From Arthrobacter sp. ISL-30 (GTDB taxonomy: Bacteria > Actinomycetota > Actinomycetes > Actinomycetales > Micrococcaceae): DNA of 64,000 bases. A model generated the notes under the pieces. The model was not told where the DNA came from. It ran no database searches and saw only the letters and a program-made list of their open reading frames with translations. The stretch spans positions 1 to 64,000 of the forward strand of contig NZ_JAGGPK010000007.1 in assembly GCF_018613855.1 (NCBI RefSeq), in the 5' to 3' direction. A program made the position numbers and the translations under genes. Positions 25,102-33,781 of the stretch are shown here, in pieces (positions within the stretch are counted from its first letter, which is position 1; every line of letters begins with the position of its first letter).

Positions 25102-25638
25102 ATGACACAGACCGTAGACATTGCCGCCCAGGGTGAAGTCAACCCTGGCCGGGTCAGCCTGGAGGACATCAGCTCATTCCTCTACCGGGAAGCCCGTTTC
25201 CTTGATGACCGCGAGTTTGACCGCTGGCTGGACTGCTATCACCCGGAAGCGGAATTCTGGATGCCCGCCTGGGCCGACGACGACCAGCTCACCACTGATC
25301 CCCAGCGGGAAATCTCACTGATCTACTACCCCAATCGTGGCGGGCTGGAAGACCGCGTTTTCCGGATCAAGACTGACCGGTCCAGCGCAACAAGCCTGCC
25401 GGAACCCAGAACCGGCCACCACATCACCAACATCGAAGTTCTCGAATGGCGCGGCAGCACCGTGGACGTCCGGTTCAACTGGCACACGTTGTACTACCGC
25501 TACCAGAACATCGACCCGTACTTCGGGACCTCGTTCTACACCATCGATTACTCCGAAACCCAGCCCGTGATCACCCGGAAAAAAGTCGTCCTGAAAAACG
25601 ACTACATCCACCATGTTGTGGACATCTACCACATCTAG
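25102..25638 (+). CDS. benB: Benzoate 1,2-dioxygenase small subunit
   Basis: A 178-residue beta subunit of the ring-hydroxylating dioxygenase, an NTF2-like fold that packs the alpha subunits into an alpha3-beta3 hexamer. Typical stretches are SSFLYREARFLDDREFDRWL, YHPEAEFWMPAWADDD and KVVLKNDYIHHVVDIYHI at the C-terminus. GAGGAGA lies before the ATG, 24 bp after benA. Confidence 0.95.
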   Translation: MTQTVDIAAQGEVNPGRVSLEDISSFLYREARFLDDREFDRWLDCYHPEAEFWMPAWADDDQLTTDPQREISLIYYPNRGGLEDRVFRIKTDRSSATSLPEPRTGHHITNIEVLEWRGSTVDVRFNWHTLYYRYQNIDPYFGTSFYTIDYSETQPVITRKKVVLKNDYIHHVVDIYHI

Positions 25639-25668
25639 ACAATCCCAACGACTGAAATCGAGTCCCTT

Positions 25669-26715
25669 ATGAGCTACCAGATTGCCCTCAGCTTCGAAGA
25701 CGGCATCACCCGCTTCGTCACCGCGAACGCCTACGAAACCGTTGCCGACGCCGCCTATAAGTCCCGTATCAACATCCCTTTCGATTGCCGTGACGGCGCG
25801 TGCGGCACCTGCAAGGCCTTCTGTGAATCAGGAAAGTATGACGGCGGCGACTACATCGATGAGGCCCTCACCGAAGACGAAGCAGAGAAAGGTTTCTGCC
25901 TTCCTTGCCAAATGGTCCCGGAAAGCGACCTTGTGCTGCAGATTTCCGGCACCTCTGAGATGGCAAAGGCCGGAGCTACTACTTTCGAGGCCACCATCAC
26001 GGAACTGTCCTGGTTCGCGGACAACACTGCGGCCCTGACGCTCGCCGTCGACAACCGGCCGGACCTAAAGTTCCTGCCAGGCCAGTACATGAACTTCGCG
26101 GTGCCCGGCACGGATACAGCGCGGTCCTACTCCTTCAGCAGCGGTCCGTCGGCGTCCGAGCTCCGCTTCCTGATCCGCACGGCACCTGACGGAGCCATGA
26201 CCACCTACTTGAAGGAAAGGGCGGCAGTGGGAGACACACTCCCGCTGACCGGCCCTATGGGCAGCTTCTTCCTCCGGGACATCAAGCGGCCTTTGCTCAT
26301 GCTGGCCGGCGGCACCGGAATCGCTCCATTGCTGTCCATGCTTGAAGCCATCGCTGACGGCGGTGAGCCGGTGTCGGCCCATCCGATTCACCTGATCTAC
26401 GGCGTTACCTTCGACAAGGACCTTGTGGAACTGGACAAGCTGGAGCACTATGCCAGCGTCATCGACACCTTTACCTTCGACTACTGCGTGGCGGACCAGG
26501 AGAGCACAGCTGGCAACAAGGGTTACGTCACGCAATACATTCAGTCCGAACACCTCAACGACGGCGATGTCGACGCCTACCTCTGCGGTCCTCCCGCCAT
26601 GGTGGACGCTGTCCGTAAGTATTGGGACGCCCAGGGCATCGCACCGACGAACTTCTACTACGAACGCTTCGCCGTAGGAAGCGCGGCTTCGGCCACAGCG
26701 AAGGCTGCGGCTTGA
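25669..26715 (+). CDS. benC: Benzoate 1,2-dioxygenase electron-transfer component
   Basis: A 348-residue reductase passing electrons from NADH to BenA. An N-terminal plant-type [2Fe-2S] ferredoxin domain has the CRDGACGTCKAFC pattern with a fourth Cys in FCLPCQM. Next come an FAD domain (RSYSFSSGPS) and an NAD domain (LAGGTGIAPLLSML, ending YYERFAVG). This ferredoxin-first order is standard for BenC. Its stop overlaps the benD start (TTGA). Confidence 0.95.
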   Translation: MSYQIALSFEDGITRFVTANAYETVADAAYKSRINIPFDCRDGACGTCKAFCESGKYDGGDYIDEALTEDEAEKGFCLPCQMVPESDLVLQISGTSEMAKAGATTFEATITELSWFADNTAALTLAVDNRPDLKFLPGQYMNFAVPGTDTARSYSFSSGPSASELRFLIRTAPDGAMTTYLKERAAVGDTLPLTGPMGSFFLRDIKRPLLMLAGGTGIAPLLSMLEAIADGGEPVSAHPIHLIYGVTFDKDLVELDKLEHYASVIDTFTFDYCVADQESTAGNKGYVTQYIQSEHLNDGDVDAYLCGPPAMVDAVRKYWDAQGIAPTNFYYERFAVGSAASATAKAAA

Positions 26716-27518
26716 ACAGCAGCCCGGCCGGGACAATCAGTCCGGGCCGCTTCTCAGGAAAGGTCGTTGTGGTCACTGGCGCCGCCCAAGGAATCGGTCA
26801 TGCCGTCGCCTCAAGGGTTGCGGCCGAGGGGGCAGACACCGTACTGGTGGACCGCGCCGAGCTTGTGCTGCAGGCTGCAGCCGAACTCGCCGGTCAGGGG
26901 AGCGCCGCCGTCGGCGTCATCGCCGACCTGGAACAGTACGACGGCGCGAACAGCGCCATCGAGGAGGCGTTGACGCTCCGGGGCCGGATAGACGTCCTGA
27001 TCAACAACGTGGGAGGCACCATTTGGGCCAAGCCGTTCGAACACTATGAACCCGAGCAGATCAGCAAAGAGATCCAACGGTCCTTGTTTCCCACTCTCTG
27101 GACCTGCCGCGCCGTCCTCCCGCACATGATCAGCCGGCAGAACGGCGTCATCGTCAACGTGGCTTCCGTGGCAACACGAGGCATCAACAGGGTTCCCTAC
27201 GCCGCCGCGAAGGGCGGCGTGAAAGCCATTACAGCCGCACTTGCCCTGGAGGCTGCACCGCACGGAATCCGGGTGGTGGCCACGGCGCCCGGAGGCACGG
27301 AGGCGCCTCCTCGCCAAGTGGCCCGCGGCCCTCAACCGGCAGACGCCACGGAAAAGGCCTGGTATCAGCAGATCGTCGACCAGACCATTGATTCCTCGCT
27401 CATGAAGCGGTACGGAACGCTCGAAGAACAGGCTGGACCCATAGCCTTCCTGGCCTCGGACGAGGCCTCCTACATCACAGGCAGCGTCCTCGCTGTAGCC
27501 GGCGGCGACCTCGGCTGA
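26712..27518 (+). CDS. benD: Dihydroxycyclohexadiene carboxylate dehydrogenase (SDR)
   Basis: A 268-residue short-chain dehydrogenase that oxidises the benzoate cis-diol and releases CO2 to give catechol. The cofactor motif is TGAAQGIG, the structural motif NNVGG, and the catalytic Tyr/Lys pair is in VPYAAAKGGVKA. The start is read as TTG at 26712, because it overlaps the benC stop by 4 bp and gives the family-like N-terminus SPGRFSGKVVVVTG; no nearer ATG exists. Upstream in-frame ATGs lie inside benC. Confidence 0.92.
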   Translation: MNSSPAGTISPGRFSGKVVVVTGAAQGIGHAVASRVAAEGADTVLVDRAELVLQAAAELAGQGSAAVGVIADLEQYDGANSAIEEALTLRGRIDVLINNVGGTIWAKPFEHYEPEQISKEIQRSLFPTLWTCRAVLPHMISRQNGVIVNVASVATRGINRVPYAAAKGGVKAITAALALEAAPHGIRVVATAPGGTEAPPRQVARGPQPADATEKAWYQQIVDQTIDSSLMKRYGTLEEQAGPIAFLASDEASYITGSVLAVAGGDLG

Positions 27519-27546
27519 CCGGCCAACCTTGGCTGACCGGCTGACG
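27511..27546 (+). repeat. 18-bp imperfect tandem repeat over the benD stop
   Basis: TCGGCTGACCGGCCAACC is followed by TTGGCTGACCGGCTGACG, and the start of a third copy (TCGGCT) follows. The benD stop codon lies in the first unit. This looks like slippage duplication; no function is evident. Confidence 0.6.
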
Positions 27547-27621
27547 TCGGCTATTCCTGAGCGGCGGACACCGTAGTACTCACTGGCCGCAATGACGCGG
27601 CCCACCCCAATGGAGTCCTCA

Positions 27622-29046
27622 ATGAATGATTCATCCGCACCAAGTGCTGCCACCCGCAAGAAAACCCTGGCTTGGGTAATCGCCATCGCGGCCACCGCGC
27701 TGCTCTTTGACGGTTACGACCTGGTTGTTTATGGAACCGTCGTGTCCTCCCTGCTGCGCGATCCCAGCCACCTCGGACCCTTGGATGCGGCGCAGGCAGG
27801 CGTCCTTGGCAGCTATGCCCTCATGGGAGTGATGGTGGGCGCTCTCGCTGCCGGTGCCGTCGGTGATTTCCTCGGGCGCCGGAAGCTCATGCTCATCAAC
27901 ATTGTCTGGTTCTCCGTGGGAATGGCCTTAACGGCCATGGCCACGAGCACTGCAGCCTTCGGCATCCTGCGCTTCCTCACGGGGATGGGTGTTGGGGCCC
28001 TCGTGGCAACCGCCGGGGCGGTCGTCGCGGAATTCGCACCACCGGGCAAACGCAATTTCTTCAATGCAATCGTCTATTCCGGCGTTCCGGCCGGCGGCCT
28101 ACTGGCTTCCCTCCTGGCCATAGTCCTGGCCGGGGTTACCGACTGGCGCGGCCTCTTCCTTATCGGGGCGCTCCCGCTCGTCATCCTGTTCCCCCTCGCC
28201 TACCTGAAACTTCCCGAGTCACCCAGATGGCTCCTCGCCCGTGGCCTGGCCGAACAGGCACAGCAGTTGTCGATACGCACCGGTATCCCTCTGCAGGACA
28301 ACGAGCCCGACGCCGGCCCCTCGGTTCGTGCCAGGCGTACTTCCGCTCAACCGCCGTCGGCCGTTACCAAGGACGGACGCCTGGTGGCGGGATTCGCGGC
28401 GCTTGTCTCGGATAACTACCGGATACCTACCCTGCTGCTTGGCCTCATGAGTATTTCCGGGCTGCTGCTGACATACGGCCTGAACACCTGGCTCCCGGAG
28501 ATCATGGGGCAGCACGGTTACGACAAAACCTATTCGCTGACCTTCCTGCTCGCCCTCAACGCCGGAGCGGTGATCGGCGGACTCGTTGCGTCCCGCTCAG
28601 CGGACCGCTTGGGGCCGAAAGCTATTGTTTCGACCACCTTCGTCATTGCCGCCGCCGCCTTGACGCTGCTGACCATGAGCTTCCCGTTGCCCGTGCTGCT
28701 GATTGCCGTCGCCTTCGCCGGGGTGGGCAGCCTGGGGACGCAGGTACTCGTCTACGGATTCGTCTCCAATTACTATCCGACGCCGGCAAGGGCCGCCGGA
28801 GTTGCATGGTGCGCCGGGTTCGGAAGACTAGGCGGCATCGTGGGGCCGCTGGTGGGCGGATTCCTGATCAGTGCCAAAGCGCCCAGCAATATGGCTTTCC
28901 TGGTATTCGCCGGAGTCGCGCTGATGGGCGGCCTCGTTACTGTCTTCGTACGTAAGCATGGTGAGGCCGCCATCCCTTCCGCTCCCGCCTGGGCCGGCAC
29001 AGATGAAGACCCGCGCCACTCAGTTATCGTTAGGGAAGATGCCTAA
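27622..29046 (+). CDS. benK: MFS benzoate transporter
   Basis: A 474-residue major facilitator of the aromatic acid:H+ symporter group with 12 predicted helices. Signatures are LLFDGYDLVVYGTV in helix 1 (the D-G-Y-D motif of PcaK/BenK), GDFLGRRKLM in loop 2-3 and SRSADRLGPKA in loop 8-9. GGAG lies 6 bases before the ATG at 27622; upstream ATGs at 27592 and 27610 lack a site. Position after benD supports benzoate as substrate. The 3' end overlaps the regulator start by 8 bp. Confidence 0.92.
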   Translation: MNDSSAPSAATRKKTLAWVIAIAATALLFDGYDLVVYGTVVSSLLRDPSHLGPLDAAQAGVLGSYALMGVMVGALAAGAVGDFLGRRKLMLINIVWFSVGMALTAMATSTAAFGILRFLTGMGVGALVATAGAVVAEFAPPGKRNFFNAIVYSGVPAGGLLASLLAIVLAGVTDWRGLFLIGALPLVILFPLAYLKLPESPRWLLARGLAEQAQQLSIRTGIPLQDNEPDAGPSVRARRTSAQPPSAVTKDGRLVAGFAALVSDNYRIPTLLLGLMSISGLLLTYGLNTWLPEIMGQHGYDKTYSLTFLLALNAGAVIGGLVASRSADRLGPKAIVSTTFVIAAAALTLLTMSFPLPVLLIAVAFAGVGSLGTQVLVYGFVSNYYPTPARAAGVAWCAGFGRLGGIVGPLVGGFLISAKAPSNMAFLVFAGVALMGGLVTVFVRKHGEAAIPSAPAWAGTDEDPRHSVIVREDA

Positions 29047-31888
29047 CAAAGACGCGGCTGTGTTTGAACGAACGCGGATCGTGCAGGCCCAGCAACTGCT
29101 GGGCCTGCTGCGGTCTGCCCGCTCAGGCACGCCCGCGCTGACGGTCATCTCCGCCGGTCCCGGAATGGGTGGAACCGAGCTCATAGAGTCCTTCCTCCAA
29201 GGAATCAGCGTTGGACGCCAGGACACCATCGTCCTTCATGCTGCCGGGGCGGGCAGCGAAAAAGACATCGCCTTTGGGGTTCTTCATCAACTTCTCGCAA
29301 GCTCCCCGGCCGAGGTGCGACATCCAGCTCAGGGCAGCCCAGGCGGTAGCTCAGGTGGAGCTGGAAGCCCTGGCGACATCGTCGGCAACGGCGAGATCCT
29401 GCTCAAGCTGATACAGGAAGTGACCGATCAGGGGAACACACTCATACTTTGCGTGGACAGTATCCAGCTGGCCGACCCGGAGTCACTGAGAAGTCTTTTG
29501 TACGCGCTGCGGCGGATGGGGCAGGTTCCGGTCCTGACCATCTTGGGCCTGAATACGGAAATCGCCGCACAGTCCCCATCAACCGCGCAGTCCCCATCAA
29601 CCGGTCTGGATGACCTACTGGCGTTCCCGGACGCAACAACCATCGAGCTGGGTCCCTTGACCCCCTCGGAAGTCCAAGAACTACGGCGGGGATATTCGGG
29701 CCCGGAGCTGACTCTTCCCGCTGCCCGTGCCCTTGTGGAACATACAGGCGGTTCGCCGCGCCTTATCGGGGCCTTGCTCAATGAGTTTCCGGTATCCGTA
29801 TGGTCCACGAGGCAAGAGACGTGGCCGGCCCCCTCGGAGTGTGTTGCCCACACCGCTGCCGCGCTCACCAGGTTGCCGGCGGAAGGGGCTGCACTGGTCC
29901 AGGCGGCCGCTGTGCTGGGAGTACGTTCGCAGCTCGCTGTGGCCACCCAATTGGCGGGCATTAGTGATGCGGTGGCGGCCGTTGAGTCCGCCAGTTGCTC
30001 AGGATTGCTCTTTGTCAGCGCCACAGGGGCGGAAACCCGCCTGGAATTTACCCGGCCCGTCTTCCGCGCGGCGGTTTACCAGCATCTCGGACCGGCCCGT
30101 CGCGCCGCCCTCCATGCGGCGGCAGCTGCCATCATGACCGCCCCTGGCCAGCGTCTGAAACACCGCGCAGCCGCCGCGCTCCTGCCCGATGCCGGCCTGG
30201 CTGCCGAACTCGAGGCCGCAGCCGAGGGCTTCGCCTCCTCTGGCGCCTGGAGTTCCGCGGCACAGGCCTACACACAATCCGCTCGATTGAATCCGGAACC
30301 TTCTGTCCGCGAAACGCTCCTGGTCAAGGCCCTGGATGCTATGGTGGGCGCCGGTGAACTGCCCCTCGCCCTGGCATCGCTCGATGCCTTGGATTCCTTT
30401 GCGCCGGGTCCCAGGAGCGATGCCGTCCGGGGTCACCTTGCCATCCTCCGTGGACGCCCGGCCCAGGCCGACGCCTTCCTGCAGAAGGCCTGGAACGGCG
30501 TCGATCCTGCCACCGATCCAGGAACGGCCAGCGCAATCTGCCAACGGCAGGTGCTGCATGCGCTGGCACGGTTCAACGGAAGGGACCTGGTGATGTGGGC
30601 GGAGCGAGTGAAGGGACTGGCTCCTCCGGGAAGTCCGGCAGCGGTGGAGGCGCAAGCTATTGAAGGCCTCGGGCTGGGTTTCAGCGGCCGCTATGCCGAA
30701 TCCGAGCGGAGCTACCGGCACGCGGACAAGATGCCGCAACACGAAGCCCAGCACCAGCGGATCGAGATGGGCAAAGGGTGGCTCCACCTTGCGATGGACC
30801 GAGTGGACGAAGCCCGCTCCGAACTTGCCGGAGCCGTTCCCACCGAGTTCGCACACGGCTCCCAGCGAATTTCCCTGTGGGCCCAGGGATGGTTGGCCAG
30901 GGCGGACTTCGCCATTGGCGCCTGGGATGACGCCCTCCGCACTGTGGATGCAGCAGCGCTCATGCAGGAGGAATCCGGAATTGAACTGCTCCGGCCCTTG
31001 ATTCACTGGACCGGAGCCCAGATCCAGGCTCTCCGGGGCAATTGGAAAGCGGCAGCCGGATACGTGGAACGGGGGGCTGCGGCAACCGACAGCTATCCGG
31101 CCATGCTGTTGCCGTATTGCCTGGCGATGGCCCAAGTGGCGGAAGCAAAGGTTGATTACGACGGCGTCATCCGCGCTTTACTGCCCGTTCTCCGGATGCA
31201 GCGCGGTGCCGGCATCGACGAGCCCGGTTTCTGGCCCTGGCAGGACCATTACGCAAACGCCTTGGTGATGACGGGCCGGATAGACGAAGCCGATGCCTTC
31301 CTGGTGCCGCATGAAGAACTTGCCATGCAGCGCGGCCACCGCTCTACACGAGCCCGCTTGGCGTATGTCCGTGGACGAATCCTGGCTGCCCGGGGCGATG
31401 TTGGCGCCGCCAGGAGCACCTTCCTGGAGGGACTCGCCCAGCTGGACGGGCTTCCCTTGCCGTATGCGCGGGCCCGCGTGAAGTTCGCCTATGGCCAGTC
31501 TTTCCGTCGCGCGGGTAAGCGGAGGGAGGCTGCGGCGGTATTGGCTGAAGCCCGTGATTTGTTTGCCGGACTGGGCGCCAAGGCGTACGTTGACCGGTGC
31601 TCGCGTGAAATGCGGGCCGCCGGCGTCAGCCCGGACGACGCACCAGGCAGCGCCGCCGGTCGCGAAGCAAGTGCGCCCACTGGTATGCAGTCAGAGCTGA
31701 CGGAACAGGAGAAGGCGGTGGCTGCCCTCGTTGCTTCCGGGCTGAGCAATAAGGATGCAGCCGCCGAGCTCTACGTATCGGTCAAGACCGTCCAGTACCA
31801 CTTGACCCGCATCTACGCCAAGCTCAGTGTGACGTCACGTTCCGGGCTGGCAGCCGTATATTCAGGATCCCGGAGGGGCGCTGAGTAG
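29039..31888 (+). CDS. benR: Large LuxR (LAL-type) regulator of the ben genes
   Basis: A 949-residue LAL regulator: N-terminal NTPase domain, long helical TPR-like middle, and a C-terminal LuxR HTH (LTEQEKAVAALVASGLSNKD, KTVQYHLTRIYAKLSV). Corynebacterium glutamicum carries a similar LuxR-type benR in its ben cluster, which supports the name. The Walker A loop reads GPGMGGT (40-46) where family members have GK[ST], so the key Lys is Gly. The Walker B region is LILCVDSIQLAD. The ATG at 29039 overlaps benK by 8 bp, so both are probably one transcript. An 18-bp tandem repeat encodes AQSPST twice near residue 180. Confidence 0.87.
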   Translation: MPNKDAAVFERTRIVQAQQLLGLLRSARSGTPALTVISAGPGMGGTELIESFLQGISVGRQDTIVLHAAGAGSEKDIAFGVLHQLLASSPAEVRHPAQGSPGGSSGGAGSPGDIVGNGEILLKLIQEVTDQGNTLILCVDSIQLADPESLRSLLYALRRMGQVPVLTILGLNTEIAAQSPSTAQSPSTGLDDLLAFPDATTIELGPLTPSEVQELRRGYSGPELTLPAARALVEHTGGSPRLIGALLNEFPVSVWSTRQETWPAPSECVAHTAAALTRLPAEGAALVQAAAVLGVRSQLAVATQLAGISDAVAAVESASCSGLLFVSATGAETRLEFTRPVFRAAVYQHLGPARRAALHAAAAAIMTAPGQRLKHRAAAALLPDAGLAAELEAAAEGFASSGAWSSAAQAYTQSARLNPEPSVRETLLVKALDAMVGAGELPLALASLDALDSFAPGPRSDAVRGHLAILRGRPAQADAFLQKAWNGVDPATDPGTASAICQRQVLHALARFNGRDLVMWAERVKGLAPPGSPAAVEAQAIEGLGLGFSGRYAESERSYRHADKMPQHEAQHQRIEMGKGWLHLAMDRVDEARSELAGAVPTEFAHGSQRISLWAQGWLARADFAIGAWDDALRTVDAAALMQEESGIELLRPLIHWTGAQIQALRGNWKAAAGYVERGAAATDSYPAMLLPYCLAMAQVAEAKVDYDGVIRALLPVLRMQRGAGIDEPGFWPWQDHYANALVMTGRIDEADAFLVPHEELAMQRGHRSTRARLAYVRGRILAARGDVGAARSTFLEGLAQLDGLPLPYARARVKFAYGQSFRRAGKRREAAAVLAEARDLFAGLGAKAYVDRCSREMRAAGVSPDDAPGSAAGREASAPTGMQSELTEQEKAVAALVASGLSNKDAAAELYVSVKTVQYHLTRIYAKLSVTSRSGLAAVYSGSRRGAE
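29567..29602 (+). repeat. In-frame 18-bp tandem repeat inside benR
   Basis: GCACAGTCCCCATCAACC and GCGCAGTCCCCATCAACC lie back to back and encode Ala-Gln-Ser-Pro-Ser-Thr twice in a surface-like linker of the NTPase domain. The unit length is a multiple of three, so the frame is kept. Confidence 0.7.
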
Positions 31889-32881
31889 CTCCGGTGAGGC
31901 GACGGCGGTCGGAACTGATGCCGCCGTCGGAACCCTTTCCACAACCGGCAGCTGCGCCGCAAACTCCGCTGTTAGCTCCTCCACCGTGGGAGGGTTGGCG
32001 CCGGGGCGGCTGACCGTGATGGCTGCCGCCTTGGACGCCGTCCTCCCCAGCGTTTCCAGCACGGAGGGGGCCAGGCCATCAGTGCTGCGGCACAGCAGCC
32101 CATAAATAAGGGCGGCCATGTAGGAATCGCCCGCGCCGATCGTGTCCGCCACCGTGGTCCTCACGGAGGGGACATGCAGCTGGGTGGCCGGGGTGGCCAG
32201 CAGGGAACCTTCGGATCCCAGCGTGATCACTGCCAGCCCTGCACCCAGTCCCAGGATCCGCGCGGCCGCTTCCTTCGGCTGCTGCCCCGGGTACAGCCAT
32301 TGGGCGTCCTCATCGCTGAGCTTAACGACGTCGGTGAGGGGGACGAGCTCCTCGAAGATGGCCAGGGCTTCGGCGTGGCTGCCGAGGAGCGCCGGCCGGA
32401 TATTCGGGTCGTAGGTCACCAGGCACTCGCGATGAGCCTGCTCAAGCAGCCCCTTGACGACGGCGGCGCCGGGGGCCAGGAAGCTGGCAATGGAGCCGGT
32501 GTGCAGCACCTTGGGAAGGTAGGCGGGCGTTACGGGCTTCAGGTCCCAGGCGATGTCGAAATCGTAGTGGGCCGAGCCGTCCGCGGCGAGGGTCGCCGTC
32601 GCCGATGCCGTCCTTCCCTGTGTGCGGGAGCCCGGAAGGAGCGCGACGCCGGCGGTGCTGAGGTGCCGCTCAATCGCCGCGCCGCGTTCGTCGTCGCCAA
32701 TCGACGTGAGGAGTGCGGTGCTGACTTCCAGCCGTCCCAGCCCGTAAGCAACATTGGCGGGTGACCCGCCAGGATGCTCGATTGTGCCTTTGGACGTGGT
32801 GACGACGTCGACGAGAGCCTCGCCGATAACAATGACGTCGGGGTTTTCCGCATGCGAAACGGCGGCGTGTGTCTGGGGCAT
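31862..32881 (-). CDS. PfkB-family fructokinase
   Basis: A 339-residue ribokinase-superfamily sugar kinase. N-terminal VIGEALVDVV and the GGSPANVAYGLGRL motif, and C-terminal DTIGAGDSYMAALI with the catalytic Asp, are typical of fructokinases. It should phosphorylate fructose brought in by the adjacent Frc-like ABC importer. The ATG at 32881 (MPQTHAAVSH) is preferred over the frame start at 32923, which lies in a hairpin. The 3' end overlaps the convergent benR gene by 27 bp. Confidence 0.88.
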   Translation of the reverse strand: MPQTHAAVSHAENPDVIVIGEALVDVVTTSKGTIEHPGGSPANVAYGLGRLEVSTALLTSIGDDERGAAIERHLSTAGVALLPGSRTQGRTASATATLAADGSAHYDFDIAWDLKPVTPAYLPKVLHTGSIASFLAPGAAVVKGLLEQAHRECLVTYDPNIRPALLGSHAEALAIFEELVPLTDVVKLSDEDAQWLYPGQQPKEAAARILGLGAGLAVITLGSEGSLLATPATQLHVPSVRTTVADTIGAGDSYMAALIYGLLCRSTDGLAPSVLETLGRTASKAAAITVSRPGANPPTVEELTAEFAAQLPVVERVPTAASVPTAVASPELLSAPPGS

Positions 32882-32900
32882 TGGGGTGTCTTTCGTCAAG

Positions 32901-32943
32901 CCGTCCGCGGACCCGCTGGCCAAAGCGGCGGGTCCGCGGACGG
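32901..32943 (-). terminator. Strong intercistronic hairpin before the kinase gene
   Basis: Perfect 16-bp arms (32901-32916 and 32928-32943) with an 11-base loop, between the transporter ATPase gene and the kinase gene of one operon. It could partly terminate transcription or stabilise the transporter mRNA. No T-run follows. Confidence 0.6.
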
Positions 32944-32986
32944 AAGGAGGATGGAAAGGCTAGTAGGGGCGTGGGAGATTCCGCGG

Positions 32987-33781
32987 CTAGGCCGTGGCGG
33001 CGCCAGTCATGATCGCGACGGCGTCAGTCATGGTGTGCGACTGCGGGGTAATCGTGGCGGCGCACTTGCCGAGACGCTGGACGTGGATCCGGTCGGCGAC
33101 GTCGAACACGTGCGGCATGTTGTGGCTGATCAGGATCACCGGAAGGCCACGGTCCCGCAGGTCCCTGACCAGCTGCAGGACCTGGTTCGATTCCCGCACG
33201 CCGAGTGCCGCCGTCGGCTCATCCAGCACCACGACCTTGGAGCCGAACGCCGCGGCGCGGGCCACGGCTACGGCCTGGCGCTGCCCGCCGGAGAGGTTCT
33301 CCACCGGAACGGTGACGTCCTGCAGCGTGGAGATGCCGAGGCGGGTGAGCTCATCCTTGGCCTTGCGGCGCATGCCCTTGGTGTCCAGGACGCGGAAGAT
33401 CTTTCCGAGGGGTCCGGCGAGCCGCTCTTCCCGCCCGAGAAACAGGTTGGACGCGACGTCCAGGGCAGGTGAGACCGCGAGGTTCTGGTAGACGGTCTCG
33501 ATGCCGTGGGCGCGGGCATCCTGCGGTCGCTTGAAGTGCACGGACTGGCCGGAAACCTTCAGCTCGCCCGAATCCGGCACCTCTGCCCCGGTCAGGCACT
33601 TGATGAGCGTGGACTTTCCGGCGCCGTTGTCGCCAATGATGGCCAGCACTTCGCCGGGGTAGAGGTCCAGGCTGACTCCGTCCAGGCCCACCACCTTGCC
33701 GAAGGTCTTCACGAGGTTTCGGGCCTGCAGGATCGGCTGGCGGAGCTCTGTCTTGGGGGTGTGAACGTCGGTGGAGGTCAT
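32987..33781 (-). CDS. Sugar ABC transporter ATPase (FrcA-like)
   Basis: A 264-residue single-domain ATPase of the CUT2 type. Walker A is GDNGAGKSTL, the signature LSGGQRQAV, Walker B VVVLDEPTAALG and the switch His is in ILISHNMPHV. Ribose and xylose systems use a double-length ATPase; the single-domain form is characteristic of FrcA fructose importers. The ATG at 33781 overlaps the permease stop (ATGA). Confidence 0.9.
   Translation of the reverse strand: MTSTDVHTPKTELRQPILQARNLVKTFGKVVGLDGVSLDLYPGEVLAIIGDNGAGKSTLIKCLTGAEVPDSGELKVSGQSVHFKRPQDARAHGIETVYQNLAVSPALDVASNLFLGREERLAGPLGKIFRVLDTKGMRRKAKDELTRLGISTLQDVTVPVENLSGGQRQAVAVARAAAFGSKVVVLDEPTAALGVRESNQVLQLVRDLRDRGLPVILISHNMPHVFDVADRIHVQRLGKCAATITPQSHTMTDAVAIMTGAATA

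Noticed and set aside
29999..31135. 378-residue minus-strand frame within benR
   Set aside because: Antisense to the continuous LAL regulator; low-complexity composition.
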